Source: Serripes groenlandicus
Lineage: Eukaryota; Mollusca; Bivalvia; Cardiida; Cardiidae
Assembly: GCA_031761405.1 (NCBI GenBank)
Contig: JASEVX010000001.1
Span: forward strand, 22,401,270-22,465,269
Direction: 5' to 3'
Length of the DNA stretch: 64,000 bases
Both the position numbers and the translations under genes were made by a program. Of this stretch, positions 34,284 to 45,308 are shown in pieces. The notes under the pieces are model-generated. The model did no database searches. It saw only the letters and a list, made by a program, of their open reading frames with translations, and was not told where the DNA came from. Position 1 is the first letter of the stretch, and each line of letters starts with the position of its first letter.

Positions 34284-34438
34284 TGATTCGTTCCACGAGA
34301 AATCCAACATTGTGGACGCGCAGGCTTTTCCGGTCGACTCTTTCCGTCTCAGGGGGATGGAGGTATAGAATAATGACTCCTAAAACAGAGAATCCACGCA
34401 GAGTCCATAATTTCTCTTTTGTTGTGTGGAACGGCTCG
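34284..34438. mobile_element. Foldback element FB, internally deleted (155 bp)
   Basis: Both arms are present but the middle is reduced to the CAGGCTTTTCCGGTCGAC and CTCAGGGGGATGGAGGTATA parts. Confidence 0.7.
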
Positions 34439-34478
34439 TATATATGCCGACGATCATAATCTATGTAGAATGGATACC

Positions 34479-34727
34479 GAGGGCTTGGCGTGAAACAGTT
34501 GTATCTAAAATTGGTATTTTTTTACCAAGGTTAATCACCTCGCCATAAAGTCTTTATAAGAGTTAAATCACTTTTCTTGGTAAACAATGTAAATTTAGGT
34601 GCCATTGCTCGTTCTGAGCAATGGCACCTAAATTTGCATTGTTTACAAAAGGGTCAAAATTGCCCCTAAACCAGGGTTTTCAAAATAGGTTTTAAGTTAC
34701 AACCGTTTCACGCCAAGCCCTCGATAC
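34479..34727. mobile_element. MITE with GAGGGCTTGGCGTGAAAC ends
   Basis: Terminal inverted repeats GAGGGCTTGGCGTGAAAC and GTTTCACGCCAAGCCCTC; central hairpin GGTGCCATTGCTCGTTCTGA GCAATGGCACC. A second copy lies at 36768-37015; the two flank FAR exon 6. Confidence 0.75.
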
Positions 34728-35214
34728 ATAGGCCGATATACTCTTTGCACGATTGCTCTTAAACAGTTTTCCATACTGCAACGATTAAATACCCCTCAGT
34801 TGTTCTACCATTGACTACGACTTCCCCTTTAAATAAAGAGCTTCGACAATTCTTCTTCGTTTGCCTCAGTAATCGGGGTAATGGCTTCCAATACAAAGGC
34901 CTCTCTTCGTCAAAAATGATTGTTGGAGCGACATCTATCAAGGATCCTTTTCAAATATATGACCATGGTAAACAGATGTATCTGATCTCGTTTGATATGC
35001 TTCTGATCATGATAATATGAAAACGGTACACTGAACTTTCCTTTCCCACATACAAAAAAAAACTGTTGGAAATATCAGAAGCTCTTTCTTTATATATGCT
35101 TTGATTTAACAACAGACGACTTAATTTTTAGAGCGACTATAACAGTTTCTAAAAAGAGTTGTTGGCCTTGGAATGAATGAATGTATATTGTTTTATGGCG
35201 CATCGACAGCTAAG

Positions 35215-35395
35215 GTCATTTAGCGCGCAATTAAATTTAATTATTCATGATCCCTGGGTAAACAAACCAGTACTAGGCTAGAAAATGTGCCCAAGGGCAC
35301 TCCACCATAACCGTAGTGCCGCGACTGGGGATCAAACCCGGGACACCCGGTTTCGAAATCCCCGACGCTAACCACTCGACCATAGCGGATTCCTG
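35215..35395 (-). mobile_element. tRNA-derived SINE type c
   Basis: Minus-strand copy: AATCCGCTATGGTCGAGTGG head at the right, B box GGGTTTGATCCCC, GCCCTTGGGCACATTTTC body. Confidence 0.75.
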
Positions 35396-35934
35396 TTGGC
35401 CTTGGGCTTTAGCCCCTGGTCATAGTAGTAATACCATTGTTTCGGAGTTGGCAGCCTGCAATTAGCACCAAACAACGCATGAGAAACTGGGCGAGAAAAA
35501 TAGTTCATAATGGATTCAACAAAACTGCATTTAAAAGGTTAGGATCTCCCCCATAAATATCATGTTAATGTTATTGGAACAACATCAGTGAAAAACTTAA
35601 GGCGTGAGTACTCCAATATAAGTTTAAAAATTGCTTAAGAAGAATACAGTGGCGAATTAACCGGGGGGGGCGTAGGGCCCGCAAATGTAGGGCCCGTGCC
35701 CGACTCCCCCACCCCACGAAAGAAGTCACGTGAAATATACAGTGGCAGATTAACCGGGGGGCCGTAGGGGCCGTGCATCGAACAATCCAACCTTCCAGCA
35801 GCCCCCAGGCCGTCAGCACTGCAGTGCTTTTATTTTATATAAAGGGAATACTATGTTGCAGTATCGATACATGGCTTTGTATTGTACTAAGAGGCACGTG
35901 AAGTTCTAAGGGGATGACACTTTATCATTGCTCC

Positions 35935-36174
35935 GAGTAGTAATATATCGACCTAGATCTGCCTGCACAGTCCGCGCAGGCTAATCCGGGCCGACACATT
36001 CCGTCTAAGAGAAAAAGAGGTATAGAGTAGTGATTCCTGAAACAGAAAACCCACGGGGGGGGGGGGGGGGCGAAAAGTGTCTGTCCGGGTTATGCTGCGA
36101 GGCATGCTTAGGCTGATCCGGGTCGATACTTTACGCAGAGTTCCACACTGCTAGTTTTCTCGTGGAACGGCTCA
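35935..36174. mobile_element. Foldback element FB with poly-G interruption
   Basis: Left arm lost; 15 consecutive G replace the usual ACAGGAGG at about 36055-36070. It lies about 80 bp downstream (minus sense) of FAR exon 6. Confidence 0.75.
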
Positions 36175-36252
36175 TACATATCCCCTTAGGTATTTTAGAC
36201 AACCATATCAGAAAGAGGCTATTTAAACGACAAAGTGGCGAAATATACTTAC

Positions 36253-36454
36253 AGAACTCTTGGTATGTAAACTTATTTACTGAGTTAGCGTGTGCATGAA
36301 CTACCAATGGTTCGACTTCTTGTTGTGACCCATATTGACCCGTTCCCAGGTACCAAGCCGTAACTATCATACAGTTAGCGAACAGATCAACGGGTATAAT
36401 GCCGGTGTTAAGCTCTGGAAGGCCAATATTGTAGTGCATTTCGCCTTTTTCTAC
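36253..36454 (-). CDS. FAR: FAR copy B exon 6
   Basis: This exon has 202 nt starting VEKGEMHYNI, then IIPVDLFANCMIVTAWYLGT and a stretch ending FTYQEF. The PVD...N...AW pattern and the (W/Y)xEF end are standard landmarks at the end of the FAR N-terminal domain. The acceptor is ATTACAG|GTAGAA and the donor TTCT|GTAAGT, leaving one nt. The following exon (the start of the FAR C-terminal domain, length one more than a multiple of three) was not found. Confidence 0.88.
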
Positions 36455-36767
36455 CTGTAATATTACAAGTAGTTGAGGGCATAAAGCTCAAAGGAAAATT
36501 TATATAACTGACATACGTTTCTGAGTGTAACGACCGTTATAATGGAAGCCATTTCTGCTCAAACAAAACCGTGTATGGCATACTATTGTATCTTTACTGT
36601 TTGTTCTTTTATGAACATACTCATATATGTTTCGACTCATTTAGTGTATTCTTGTTTAATTAGACTCAAAGGCCATATCCTTATGGTTCTCTTTTTTTGT
36701 TTACAATATCCACTTCTCAGAAGAAGTAGAATATCAAGCGTGCAGTATTTATAAACAGACAATGCGA

Positions 36768-37015
36768 GGGCTTGGACTGAAATGGTTGTAACTAAAATTG
36801 GTATTTACCAAGGTTAATCGTCTCGCCATAAAGTCTTTATAAGCGTTAAATCATTTTTCTTGGTAAACAATGTAAATTTTGGTGCCATTGCTCGTTCTGA
36901 GCAATGGCACCTAAATGTGCATTGTTTACAAAGGGGTCAAAATTGCCCCTAAACCAGGGTTTTCAAAATAGGTTTTTAGTTAACAACCGTTTCACGCCAA
37001 GCCCTCGATGTGCAA
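36768..37015. mobile_element. MITE with GAGGGCTTGG ends, second copy
   Basis: About 95 percent similar to 34479-34727 and in the same orientation, with the same central hairpin. Confidence 0.75.
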
Positions 37016-37228
37016 ATAAATCGAGCCAACGGTTTCTGAAAAGAGTTCATTAATAAATGAATACCCGTTGTCCATATGAAATTTATTTTGGATCATTTAC
37101 ATTTTTTAACATGTATCCATAGTATGTCACATTTGAAGCAGACGGCTTCTTGAAACAAGAAATAAATTTTCTTTCCTTCATATAGCTTTATCATATATTT
37201 TCATACAGCTGGTGTATAGGAAAACAGG

Positions 37229-38197
37229 ATAATAACAAGAGCTGTCGGACGACAGCATGCTCGACTTTATTGTGCTTGCCAATAAAACAAAACCTTTTCG
37301 GGTGATAGTCGAAAAAGAGTCATCATTTTTACAAAAACCTTTACTGAATTATGCACTCTTGGCTGTTGGTGGAGTTAATGATGGTAAAAAGATGTGTGTA
37401 AGCGTTTAAGCTATATCACTAATTGTTTTAAAAAAAATTGATTTGGTATGAATAACTTAACCAAAATTATAAATGGAAAAAGGGCCATCATTCTTAAACA
37501 AAACTTGACAGAGTTATGTACCCTTGTCTGTTGATGGAGGTAATGATGATAAATAAGTATAGTAAATTTATAAGCTAAATCACTAATGGTTTTGAAAAAG
37601 GGTGGGGTGGTATGAAAAACTTAACCGGAATTCTAAGGCGAAAAATGGCCATAATTCTTGCAAAAACATTGACAGAGTTATGTACTCTTGTCTGTTGCTT
37701 GGGGTTATGATGGTGAAAAAGTGTTGTAAGTTTCAAAGCAATATCTGTAATGGTTTTGACAAAAAAGGGAATTGGTACAAAAAAACCTGACCAAAATTCT
37801 AAGTCGAAAAAGGGCCATAATTCTTACAACAATCTTGACAGAGTTATGTACTCTTGTCTGTTGATGGAGTTAATGATGGTGGTGTAAGTTGTGAAGCCAT
37901 ATCTGTAATGGTTTTGAAAAAAAGTAAATTAGTACAAAAAACTTAACCAAAATACTAAGTCAAAAAGGGCCATAATTCTTACAAAAACCTCGACAGAGTT
38001 ATGTACTCTTGTCTGTTGATCGAGGTAATGATGGTGAATAAGTGTTTTAAGTTTCAAAGCAAAATCTATAATGGTTTTGATAAAAAAGGGAATTGGTACA
38101 AAAACCTTAACCAATGTGTGACACCAACGCCGACACCGACGCTGACGCCGGGGCGTGTAGTATAGCTAGCCTTTTCTTCGAAGAGTTGAGCTAAAAA
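37229..38197. mobile_element. AACAAGAGCTGTCGG repeat with tandem core of about 160 bp
   Basis: Starts AACAAGAGCTGTCGGACGAC and ends in GACGCCGACACCGACG-like repeats, then CGAAGAGTTGAGCTAAAAA. The core has about five units spaced 155-166 bp (GACAGAGTTATGTACTCTTG at 37507, 37671, 37837, 37992). It begins only 12 nt inside the FAR intron after exon 5. Confidence 0.75.
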
Positions 38198-38209
38198 GGA
38201 GAGTCTTGC

Positions 38210-38423
38210 CTGTTTCATCCATGGGATATAGGCTCCAACTCCATAACTCCATCCTGGCCCTGGTTCCTTTAACGAGGGGGATATTGAACCCGGCCTTAAT
38301 ATTGCTGCTGGGAACGAACTGCTCTCCAGCTTGGTTAAATACTCTCCGACTTTCTTGGTGGCAAAATAAGTACCAGGGCTGCGGCCAACTATCTGTCTTT
38401 TGTGCTGCCTTAGGTCATCGTTG
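38210..38423 (-). CDS. FAR: FAR copy B exon 5 (catalytic YxxxK)
   Basis: This exon has 214 nt. It reads NDDLRQHKRQIVGRSPGTYF, ATKKVGEYLTKLE, FPAAILRPGSISPSLKEPGP, GWSYGVGAYIPWMKQ. The Y-F-A-T-K is the short-chain dehydrogenase style YxxxK active site, and ILRP...EPGPGW matches IVRPSIVGASWKEPFPGW of vertebrate FAR1. The acceptor CTTGCAG|C completes the AA left by exon 4. The exon appears to end at ATGAAACAG|GCAAGA, a GC donor; no GT donor lies nearby, and the next exon joins in phase 0. Confidence 0.9.
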
Positions 38424-38473
38424 CTGCAAGGAAGTATAGCTAAACTTATGCAAATATGCATTAAAAAATCCAA

Positions 38474-38615
38474 AATGTGAGTGTCATTGAAAATCCAAAA
38501 TCAGAGTGTCATTGAAATCCAAAATCGGAGTGTGAAATCCATAACCGAGTGTCATTGAAATCCAAAATCGGTTTGTGAAGTCCATAACCGAGAGTCATTG
38601 AAATCCAAAATCGTA
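38474..38615. repeat. Short tandem repeat GTCATTGAAATCCAAAATCG
   Basis: Four to five imperfect units of about 25-40 bp between FAR exon 5 and its decayed duplicate. Confidence 0.75.
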
Positions 38616-38716
38616 AAACGCGGCTCATATAGAAATGACGAACTTGAATCCTTGTCTTTTGTGCTGCCCAAGGTCGCTGCCAAGGTCGCTGCCAAGGTCG
38701 TTGCTTTAGGGGTATA
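38598..38716 (-). pseudogene. Duplicated, decayed start of FAR exon 5
   Basis: About 290 bp upstream of exon 5 the minus strand reads CTAAAG|CAACGACCTTGGCAGC and, after two more copies of a 12-nt GACCTTGGCAGC-like unit, CAGCACAAAAGACA. In the exon-5 phase this codes NDLGSDLGSDLGQHKRQ, against NDDLRQHKRQ in the real exon. The frame then stops in ATATGA. The acceptor is poor (AAAG). It looks like a copied exon head inside intron 4, next to short tandem repeats of GTCATTGAAATCCAAAATCG. Confidence 0.6.
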
Positions 38717-39126
38717 CACTTTACATTGGTAGTATAGTATATCGCTCTTTCGATTAAACATTCTTGAAGACAATAATTAATGTTATATAAACCTAAATTG
38801 GCCATTCTGACAGACATAAACGTAATATAAGTATAGCTAAATTATTTCTTAAACTAGTTTTCATTGTTGCAATTGATATGTGCCTCTATAGACAGAAAGT
38901 ATTGAAATAATGGTTAAAGTATAGCGAAACTCATTTCCATTTGGGCTAATACTTCCATTGTTCTGCAATAGATAGAAACATATATATGTAATTCAGCTTG
39001 TCATCATTTAACGCAGTACTTCTTCTTGTTTTATATTTTTCGAAAATGCATTATATATACTCATATAGAAGGAGGTTATCAAATGAAAGTTAATGTTTGA
39101 ATGGAATTACCAAGCATTTAACATAT

Positions 39127-39342
39127 TTAACCCTTTCCCACATAGAGACGCATTTTTGACGCATCTGCAGCAAACGACTTTTGAAAACACTGTGACAAAA
39201 TGAGAAATTGCTCAAAACGAGCAATTTCTCCTTTTGACACAATGTTTTCAACTGTTTTCAGTAATGATACCGACAATTATGGGGATTTTACATATATTTG
39301 AGTAAACATGCTGCAGATTTGCTGAATGTGGGGACGGGTTAA
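39127..39342. mobile_element. TTAA MITE, 'GCAGACGACTTTG' family
   Basis: It starts TTAACCCTTTCCCACATAG and ends GGGGACGGGTTAA, with a central hairpin AATTGCTCAAAACGAGCAATT. It lies in FAR intron 4. Confidence 0.75.
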
Positions 39343-39526
39343 CGTGTTGACTGACGTCCTTACGAACGTTTATAACTGTCTCTTTCACACCACAAGCACC
39401 ACTCTATCTACGCCATTTTTGGGATGTGTCCTTTTAAATATATTTCTTGTATAAACCGACTGCTTTCATGTCTTTTATTTGCTTGACAGGCCTTTTGATT
39501 CAGGTTTAATTGTATTTTCCTTTACA

Positions 39527-39795
39527 GGCGCTGAACTCCAGAAAATAGATAGTATAGTCAAAGTTTTAAAACTGTTCAAAAGTTGTCTTGAAATATTAGA
39601 ATCATAATTCTTGGTTAAAATTATAACAATAATTTCACTTTCCAGTACCATAAATATCTAAATATTGATCGTTTATGCCTCATTTTTACTGGTTATACAT
39701 ACCTAGTGGGCTATATTTTGTACATTTTCAAGATTTTCAATTGACAATTTTTTCAACATTTACTGCCAAAATAGTTTTGAACTACTTATTACTTT
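39527..39795. repeat. Dispersed repeat, copy 1
   Basis: Starts near CGCTGAACTCCAGAAAATAG and matches 63588-63860 over about 265 bp with several small indels. No coding or structural signature seen. Confidence 0.65.
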
Positions 39796-40136
39796 CTTTG
39801 TTGTCACTATAAGCAATATCTGCAGCACCTTTAAGATTTACCTACAAACTATAAATCAACAACAGACCACTTTGAAAGCATCTGGAGAAAATATAGGAAA
39901 ATGTAGGAATAATTTAAACTTTATAATTAAAGCAGTATAATTAAGTAAGTAGACAATACGTGACAGAATGAGAATTGCTGATTTCTCCTTTGACGCAATG
40001 ACTATATATAAACGTCGCCTTCTGCAAAAGCGTCTAAACGCTCTGTGTGTGATAAAGGGTTTAAAATGGTACAATTTCATCATCAGGAACATCTGGCTTA
40101 AAACAAATCGATGGATACAATCCATAAAAATCTTAC

Positions 40137-40243
40137 TTCATGAGATTAATAAGCTGATCATGAGTCCATTCTGTTGGATATACCTTCTCGTCGACAATGT
40201 CTCGGTCAATATGTGTGTATAAACTGGACACGTGAATGTACGC
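40137..40243 (-). CDS. FAR: FAR copy B exon 4
   Basis: This exon has 107 nt, reading AYIHVSSLYTHIDRDIVDEK, VYPTEWTHDQLINLM. It matches the FAR segment [20 protein letters not shown] and VYPPPVDPKKLIDSL. The acceptor is TTTTTTCAG|GCG and the donor ATGAA|GTAAGA. It starts in phase 0 after exon 3 and leaves two nt (AA) that are completed by the first base of exon 5. It lies about 150 bp left of the start of the visible duplicated block. Confidence 0.9.
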
Positions 40244-40349
40244 CTGAAAAAAGGACACCATTGAACAACATTATGAATATAATCCAGCTGTGTTCCTAAA
40301 AAAAACAACCACGTGACATTTAGGACAAAGCTCCGTAGAGATACCAATT

Positions 40350-40513
40350 CAGAGCTCTAGATAAGGTGAGTATTTTTAATTCCAAAACCCATTGTTGACA
40401 CTATAACCCTATGTTGCGGGTACTCAACGATTCTTTTGAGTACCCACAACATAGGGTTTGGTTGATTAATAAGAGAGATATTGATCTGAAAATACCATTT
40501 TACTCTTCCTTAT
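40350..40513. mobile_element. Hairpin MITE HP, full length (copy B edge)
   Basis: Both terminal repeats are present; the hairpin has lost part of one arm (40408-40461). The detectable duplication with copy A begins inside this element only because copy A is cut by the window edge. Confidence 0.75.
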
Positions 40514-41340
40514 CTAGTCCTCTGGATCATCCTTTATTGCGCGGGGTGCATCAGCACCAGTGCATATATTGGGTGTGAACAACCTGTCACTTGTGCAATG
40601 CGCCGTGTTAATCGTCTTGATCGCGCGTGCACCGTATTTTACCGTCAGCTCTCGGACATTTCCGTAGCAGTTCGTCACTAGACTTCTCGTTCGAGTGATT
40701 AAGATTAGTTAACCATTCTATTTATATGCGAGTAGTCTTTTTATCATTAAAATGTAAATTAAAACCATAGTTTTCCAATAACACCTACCTCTGCCAACAT
40801 TTAATGAACGTTGCTTATCTTTACACAAAGGTCAACCACTCTACCAACGTCGCTATAAAAGCCGGCTTCCATAGTAAGGCTGTAGAAGTGATGTTTATAC
40901 ATAAACATATACCCCGTTCCCGTTACATTAGGAAAATGGGAATATTTTCATAAATGCGAAGTTATTGTGCTAAATTTTGCGATTTTAAGAATTTATTAAG
41001 GGAAAAAATGTTTACAATAATTTTGGGAGATCGAAGTCAACACGTTGGGAAAAGGTATTTTTGTTTTCGTTGTACGTATTTAACTAAAAAACTATTATTA
41101 ACATATATTTATATCATATATTTAAAAGCGGATTTCGTGTTTCTCGAATTAAACAGTATTTCTTAAGCCATAAAATGCTGATTCCCGCGCCAATTGTTGC
41201 ATCTTGCAGCAACTCTTGTTTAAGCTAGTTTAAAGGCTCTTGTTACGACTATTTTTCCAGTCAAGACTGTAATTGCAATAGTTAATATACCAAACGGTCA
41301 CGTAATATCATTACCGATATGTGTAGTTACAATCGGGGAT
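40514..41340. other. Copy-B-specific stretch in FAR intron 3
   Basis: Absent from copy A between about 155 and 175. The minus strand is open from about 40718 to 40505 with TNCYGNVRELTVKYGARAIK and INTAHCTSDRLFTPNICTGA; no splice sites or family recognised. Confidence 0.4.
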
Positions 41341-41824
41341 TCTTTCTCGGTAAACAGAGATCTGCTTAGGTTTGGTTAAGGGTCAATAAGATGACCACAT
41401 GTTGATTATTCGGTAATGTATTGAATTAACGTAATAGTTAGCATGGCTTATCTAACTATTATGTACACACAATAAGAGTGTTAAAATGAAAGCAAGGGGC
41501 CTTATCAATGCCACCAAATAAGATGTATCGTATACAGTCAACCCTGTGTTTAAAGACCACCCATGGGAAGTGAACAATATGTTCTTTGTTCACATGCGGT
41601 TTTTAAATACAGGGTCATATATGCAAAAAATGAGTATTTAGGAAACTAACAGTATGGTCGCTATAGACAGGGAATTGCTATGTCAATGTGGTCTTCAAGC
41701 ACTTGTTCGATTGTACATATGCGTTTATAATGGAAATAATGGCCGTTTATAATGGAAATAATGACCGTTTATAATGGAAATAATGGCCTTTTTCATTGCA
41801 TATTTCACACATAGGCATTGTATT

Positions 41825-42050
41825 TGAGCCGTTCCACGAGAAAACCAACATTACGTAATTCATCGACCCTGATGAGCCTATGCCGACACATTCCGTCTCT
41901 TGGGGCTAGAGGTATAGAGTAATTATTCCTGAAATAGAAAATCCACATGAGGCGAAAAGTGTCTGTCCGGATTAGCCTGCGCGGCGGGCTTAGGCTGATC
42001 CGGGTCGATACTTTGAGTCCACAATGTTGGTTTTCTCGTGGAACGGCTCA
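41825..42050. mobile_element. Foldback element FB (copy B)
   Basis: Counterpart of 599-860 with intact arms on both sides. Confidence 0.75.
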
Positions 42051-42153
42051 TTTAATTCATAATATGTATATAGCCGGTTCATCGCATACAATTCGTTCAT
42101 TCAAACAATAACCATCTCATCGAAATAAAGTCAATATGTGCCTTTAAACTTAC

Positions 42154-42226
42154 CTCTAAATGTTTGCACTGTTTACCAAAACGAACCACATTTGTCGATA
42201 CCAAAACGTTGGCACGGATGGCTTCG
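42154..42226 (-). CDS. FAR: FAR copy B exon 3
   Basis: This short exon has 73 nt, coding EAIRANVLVSTNVVRFGKQ then CKHLE, equivalent to DAVQLNVIATRQLILLA...LE in vertebrate FAR1. The acceptor ACATTCCAG|C and donor TTAGAG|GTAAGT are both good. The leading base completes AG|C (Ser, where Arg is usual). A long (ATC)n run in the intron sits about 90 bp upstream of the acceptor. Copy A has CKYLE instead of CKHLE. Confidence 0.88.
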
Positions 42227-42313
42227 CTGGAATGTATTTAGAAATCAACATATTCGTGGCTACAACTTGATGTGATGATGACGTTGTTATTGTTGATGTT
42301 ATAGTTGTTGTTG

Positions 42314-42322
42314 ATGATGATT

Positions 42323-42402
<80 letters not shown>
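42314..42402. repeat. (GAT)n microsatellite (copy B)
   Basis: About 28 uninterrupted GAT units; expanded relative to copy A. Confidence 0.95.
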
Positions 42403-42608
42403 AATGACGATGATAATGATACAATCATCCTTTTCCAATAACTAAATGTATGAATCAATTTATAGCTGTGAGTTAATAATTGGTGTTCAATTTATAAATA
42501 AGATTCAGGTAGCTAAAATTATAAAAAAAATAAGGGAAAATACGGTCATTTATCAATTATTTGATTGAATATACAAGCGACCGATTAATTATCTATTTAA
42601 TGTTACCA

Positions 42609-44036
42609 CAAGAGAAAGTTGATGCAAGGCATCAATGTCGCCGGAAAAGACTGCATTGATTTATTTTTTAACACACATGTATTCTTGAATTTTGTATTTG
42701 TCAATAAAACCACAGCAAATTAATACATTTTGGGATTTAAATCTACATGCAATAAAAAGCTATTAAACCCTTTCCATGTCTGAAGCAACAATAAAAACCT
42801 TTAAACACTTAAAACATTGAGAAAACGGTTAAATTGCTGAAGACATGAACTTCCTCCTTTTTAATAATAATTATAATAAATATTTCACAGATGTTAAAAT
42901 GTATCCTCATATGTTTAAAAAGTAGACCACACTTGAAACAACATATCAGCTAAATTGTTTATCTAAATCGTTGATGAATACAATATATGTTTGGCGCAAG
43001 AGAAATGCCAGTTGCGAGTCCCATTACTATTTAATAGGTGGCAAGTATGAAATTAATTGGGTGCGAAAGAGCAGATTTTCTTTATTTCTAAATCTATTGT
43101 TTATCAGAGTTTGTTCTTCTCTTAATTTGTTTCAAGCCAAATAAACATTTGATATCACATATGTTTAATCATTTAAGTCTGTAATAATAGCTATCTATCT
43201 GTAATAAGGTGTTTGAGCATTCTTTCGAAATGTTGACCCTCTTTTCAAGATCGAGTCGTAGTGTCAGACATCGAAGAAAGTGAATAAAATATCAGGCAAA
43301 GCTTTAGTGCATGTTTTATTCCACTGCATTCGAGAGAAAAAAGCATTTCTATAGTATTTTTCTTTCTCCTACATTCACTCGTTTCGTGACGTTTAAGAAA
43401 TCAATTTGTCGTGCGACATTTTTTGTCTGCATAGACAAGACTTTTCTAAGTTTACATTTTACTTCCGGTTACTTCGCTTTGTTTACATTTTGGCAATATG
43501 AAACTAGGTCACGAACTGAGGAAAAGGCGTTTCGACGTTCACGACCGATAAACAGGCTTATATTTGAGACATATTTTCACAAAATATTTCTTATTTTTGT
43601 TTCTGTTACCAGTTTATGTTGATACTCATCTATTAAAAGGAGAATTCGACGTGATTTTCATATTGATAGTCTGCTTCAAGCAGGTGCGCGTATGTAAACA
43701 AATTCGACTGTGCGACGTAAAGGTTTGTAGTTATTGCCTTTTGATTACATAGTTTATGAAAATAAAGTATCCCAATCTAGCTAATAGGGACTGTTTTGTC
43801 TTCGTAAATAAAACACAAAAACGTAAATGCCAGTCAAAATAAAGAAACTGCACATACTTAAAACATTGGAATATTTATTTCATTTTAGATGTGTCATAAC
43901 TTAGTGTTTTTAAACAAATGCAATTGTAATATGTTCAAGATATTTAAAAAAAAAAATCTAATAATAACCCCCCCTCCCATGTCATTTCCGAAAACCTATT
44001 TAAAATAGAAGTCGCGGGCTTCTGCCCGGCGACTAA
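42609..44036 (+). mobile_element. Helitron-like non-autonomous element, family 1 (copy B only)
   Basis: This 1,428-bp insertion in FAR intron 2 is absent from copy A, where the site is ACCA|TGAC at 1425/1426. The 5' end has a small palindrome GATGCAAGGCATC (42621-42633) followed by GTCGCCGG. The 3' end has a hairpin GTCGCGGGC/GCCCGGCGAC (44011-44033) and finishes CTAA before T. Insertion between A and T and a CTRR end after a hairpin are Helitron hallmarks. GTCGCCGG pairs with CCGGCGAC as subterminal inverted repeats. No Rep/helicase gene is seen. Confidence 0.75.
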
Positions 44037-44478
44037 TGACAATCCACCGGTTTGATTTAGGGAATCAGTTTGATTAAATAGACTTGTGTCATGATAAAAA
44101 AAAAATAAGTGATTCATCATTGTAAATTTAGTTTCTCACTTTTAATATCCTTTTCCCACATACAAACGCTTTTTGAGGTAACCGCAGCAAAAAACTTTTG
44201 AAAACATTTTTGCGAATGGCAACATTGGTTAAAATGTGCAACTTCTCATTTTGATACAATAAGTTTTTATCATTTTTGTCAATAAATATACTTTCATTTC
44301 TATAGATTTCTAATAGTTTTGTCACAATGATTGTACTTTATTCAATATATATACTTTCATTTCTATAGATTTACAATAGTTTTGTCTAGATAATATTTTA
44401 GTCGTTTCATATATGGAAAAGGTATTCGGGAAAGGGCTAAAAAGCCGCGTTGGCTAGAAGGGTTCTTGTTTCATCATT

Positions 44479-44727
44479 TGAGCCGTCCTACGAGAAAACC
44501 AGCATTATGGACTCTGCGTAATGCATCGACCCAGATCACCTTGCGCAGTCCGCGTAGGCTATTCCGGGCCGACACATTCCGCCAGAGGGGGATAGAGGTA
44601 TAGAGAAATGATTCCTGAAACAAGAATCCACCGGAGTCGAAAAGTGTCTGTCCGGGTTAGCCTGTGCGGCATGCTTAGTCTGATCCGAGTCGATACTTTA
44701 CGCAGAGTCCACAATGTTGGTTTTACC
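44479..44727. mobile_element. Foldback element FB (copy B)
   Basis: Counterpart of 1785-2196 without the internal duplication; truncated at TGTTGGTTTT, joined to ACCCCTTGATTAAAAAAAGC, a junction also seen at 810 and 2617. Confidence 0.7.
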
Positions 44728-45132
44728 CCTTGATTAAAAAAAGCCTAACCTAACTTTCAAAATGTTATTAACCTAAGCACATATGTTAAGATAACATTTG
44801 ATTTTGCTTTGTATAGTTCAAGGGCTTACCGTTCATTTCCAACTGCAACCTCTGTTGCGACTTCAGATGGCCAACGACGCAATGTTGTTAAATGGGACTT
44901 TAAAGCGAGATACGTTCTAATTACGAGGAGATAAATTGGAAATGATAACGCACCGTATAAATGACACAATACCGATTCGACAATTTGTAAGTGCATCTCA
45001 TAACCGGAAAGCGAATAGTTACTGTTTTCCATGTGTGTGGTATATTCATGATCGAATCCCGGGATCTAAGTCGAATTAACGAACTTAGCCGAAATGTTCC
45101 AATTTGTTTTGATAAATATAACAGTCGCCTAC

Positions 45133-45308
45133 CTGAGCGGAGGGTTAAATTTAATTAACGCGGCCACGTGGAAAATTATCGATATTTCGTTGACCAATTT
45201 CTGAAACAATTCATCACTGAGTCCTAGGTTTGATTCTTCAAGATTTGTCCACAATGGAATAAGTTTGGCATCAAACTTTGGATTGGTCTGACGGACACGG
45301 TCAAAAAC
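45133..45308 (-). CDS. FAR: FAR copy B exon 2
   Basis: This exon has 176 nt, reading VFDRVRQTNPKFDAKLIPLW, then LEESNLGLSDE and ISIIFHVAALIKFNPPL. It aligns with the FAR stretch LFDRLR...LALSEED...IIFHCAATVRFN. The acceptor is ATTCCACAG|GTTTTT and the donor CTCAG|GTAGGC. It ends with two nt (AG) of a codon finished by exon 3. The protein sequence is identical to the copy-A exon. Confidence 0.92.

Noticed and set aside
34759..35020. Overlapping frames on both strands, considered as the missing FAR exon
   Set aside because: No phase-compatible splice sites and no convincing match to the FAR C-terminal domain.
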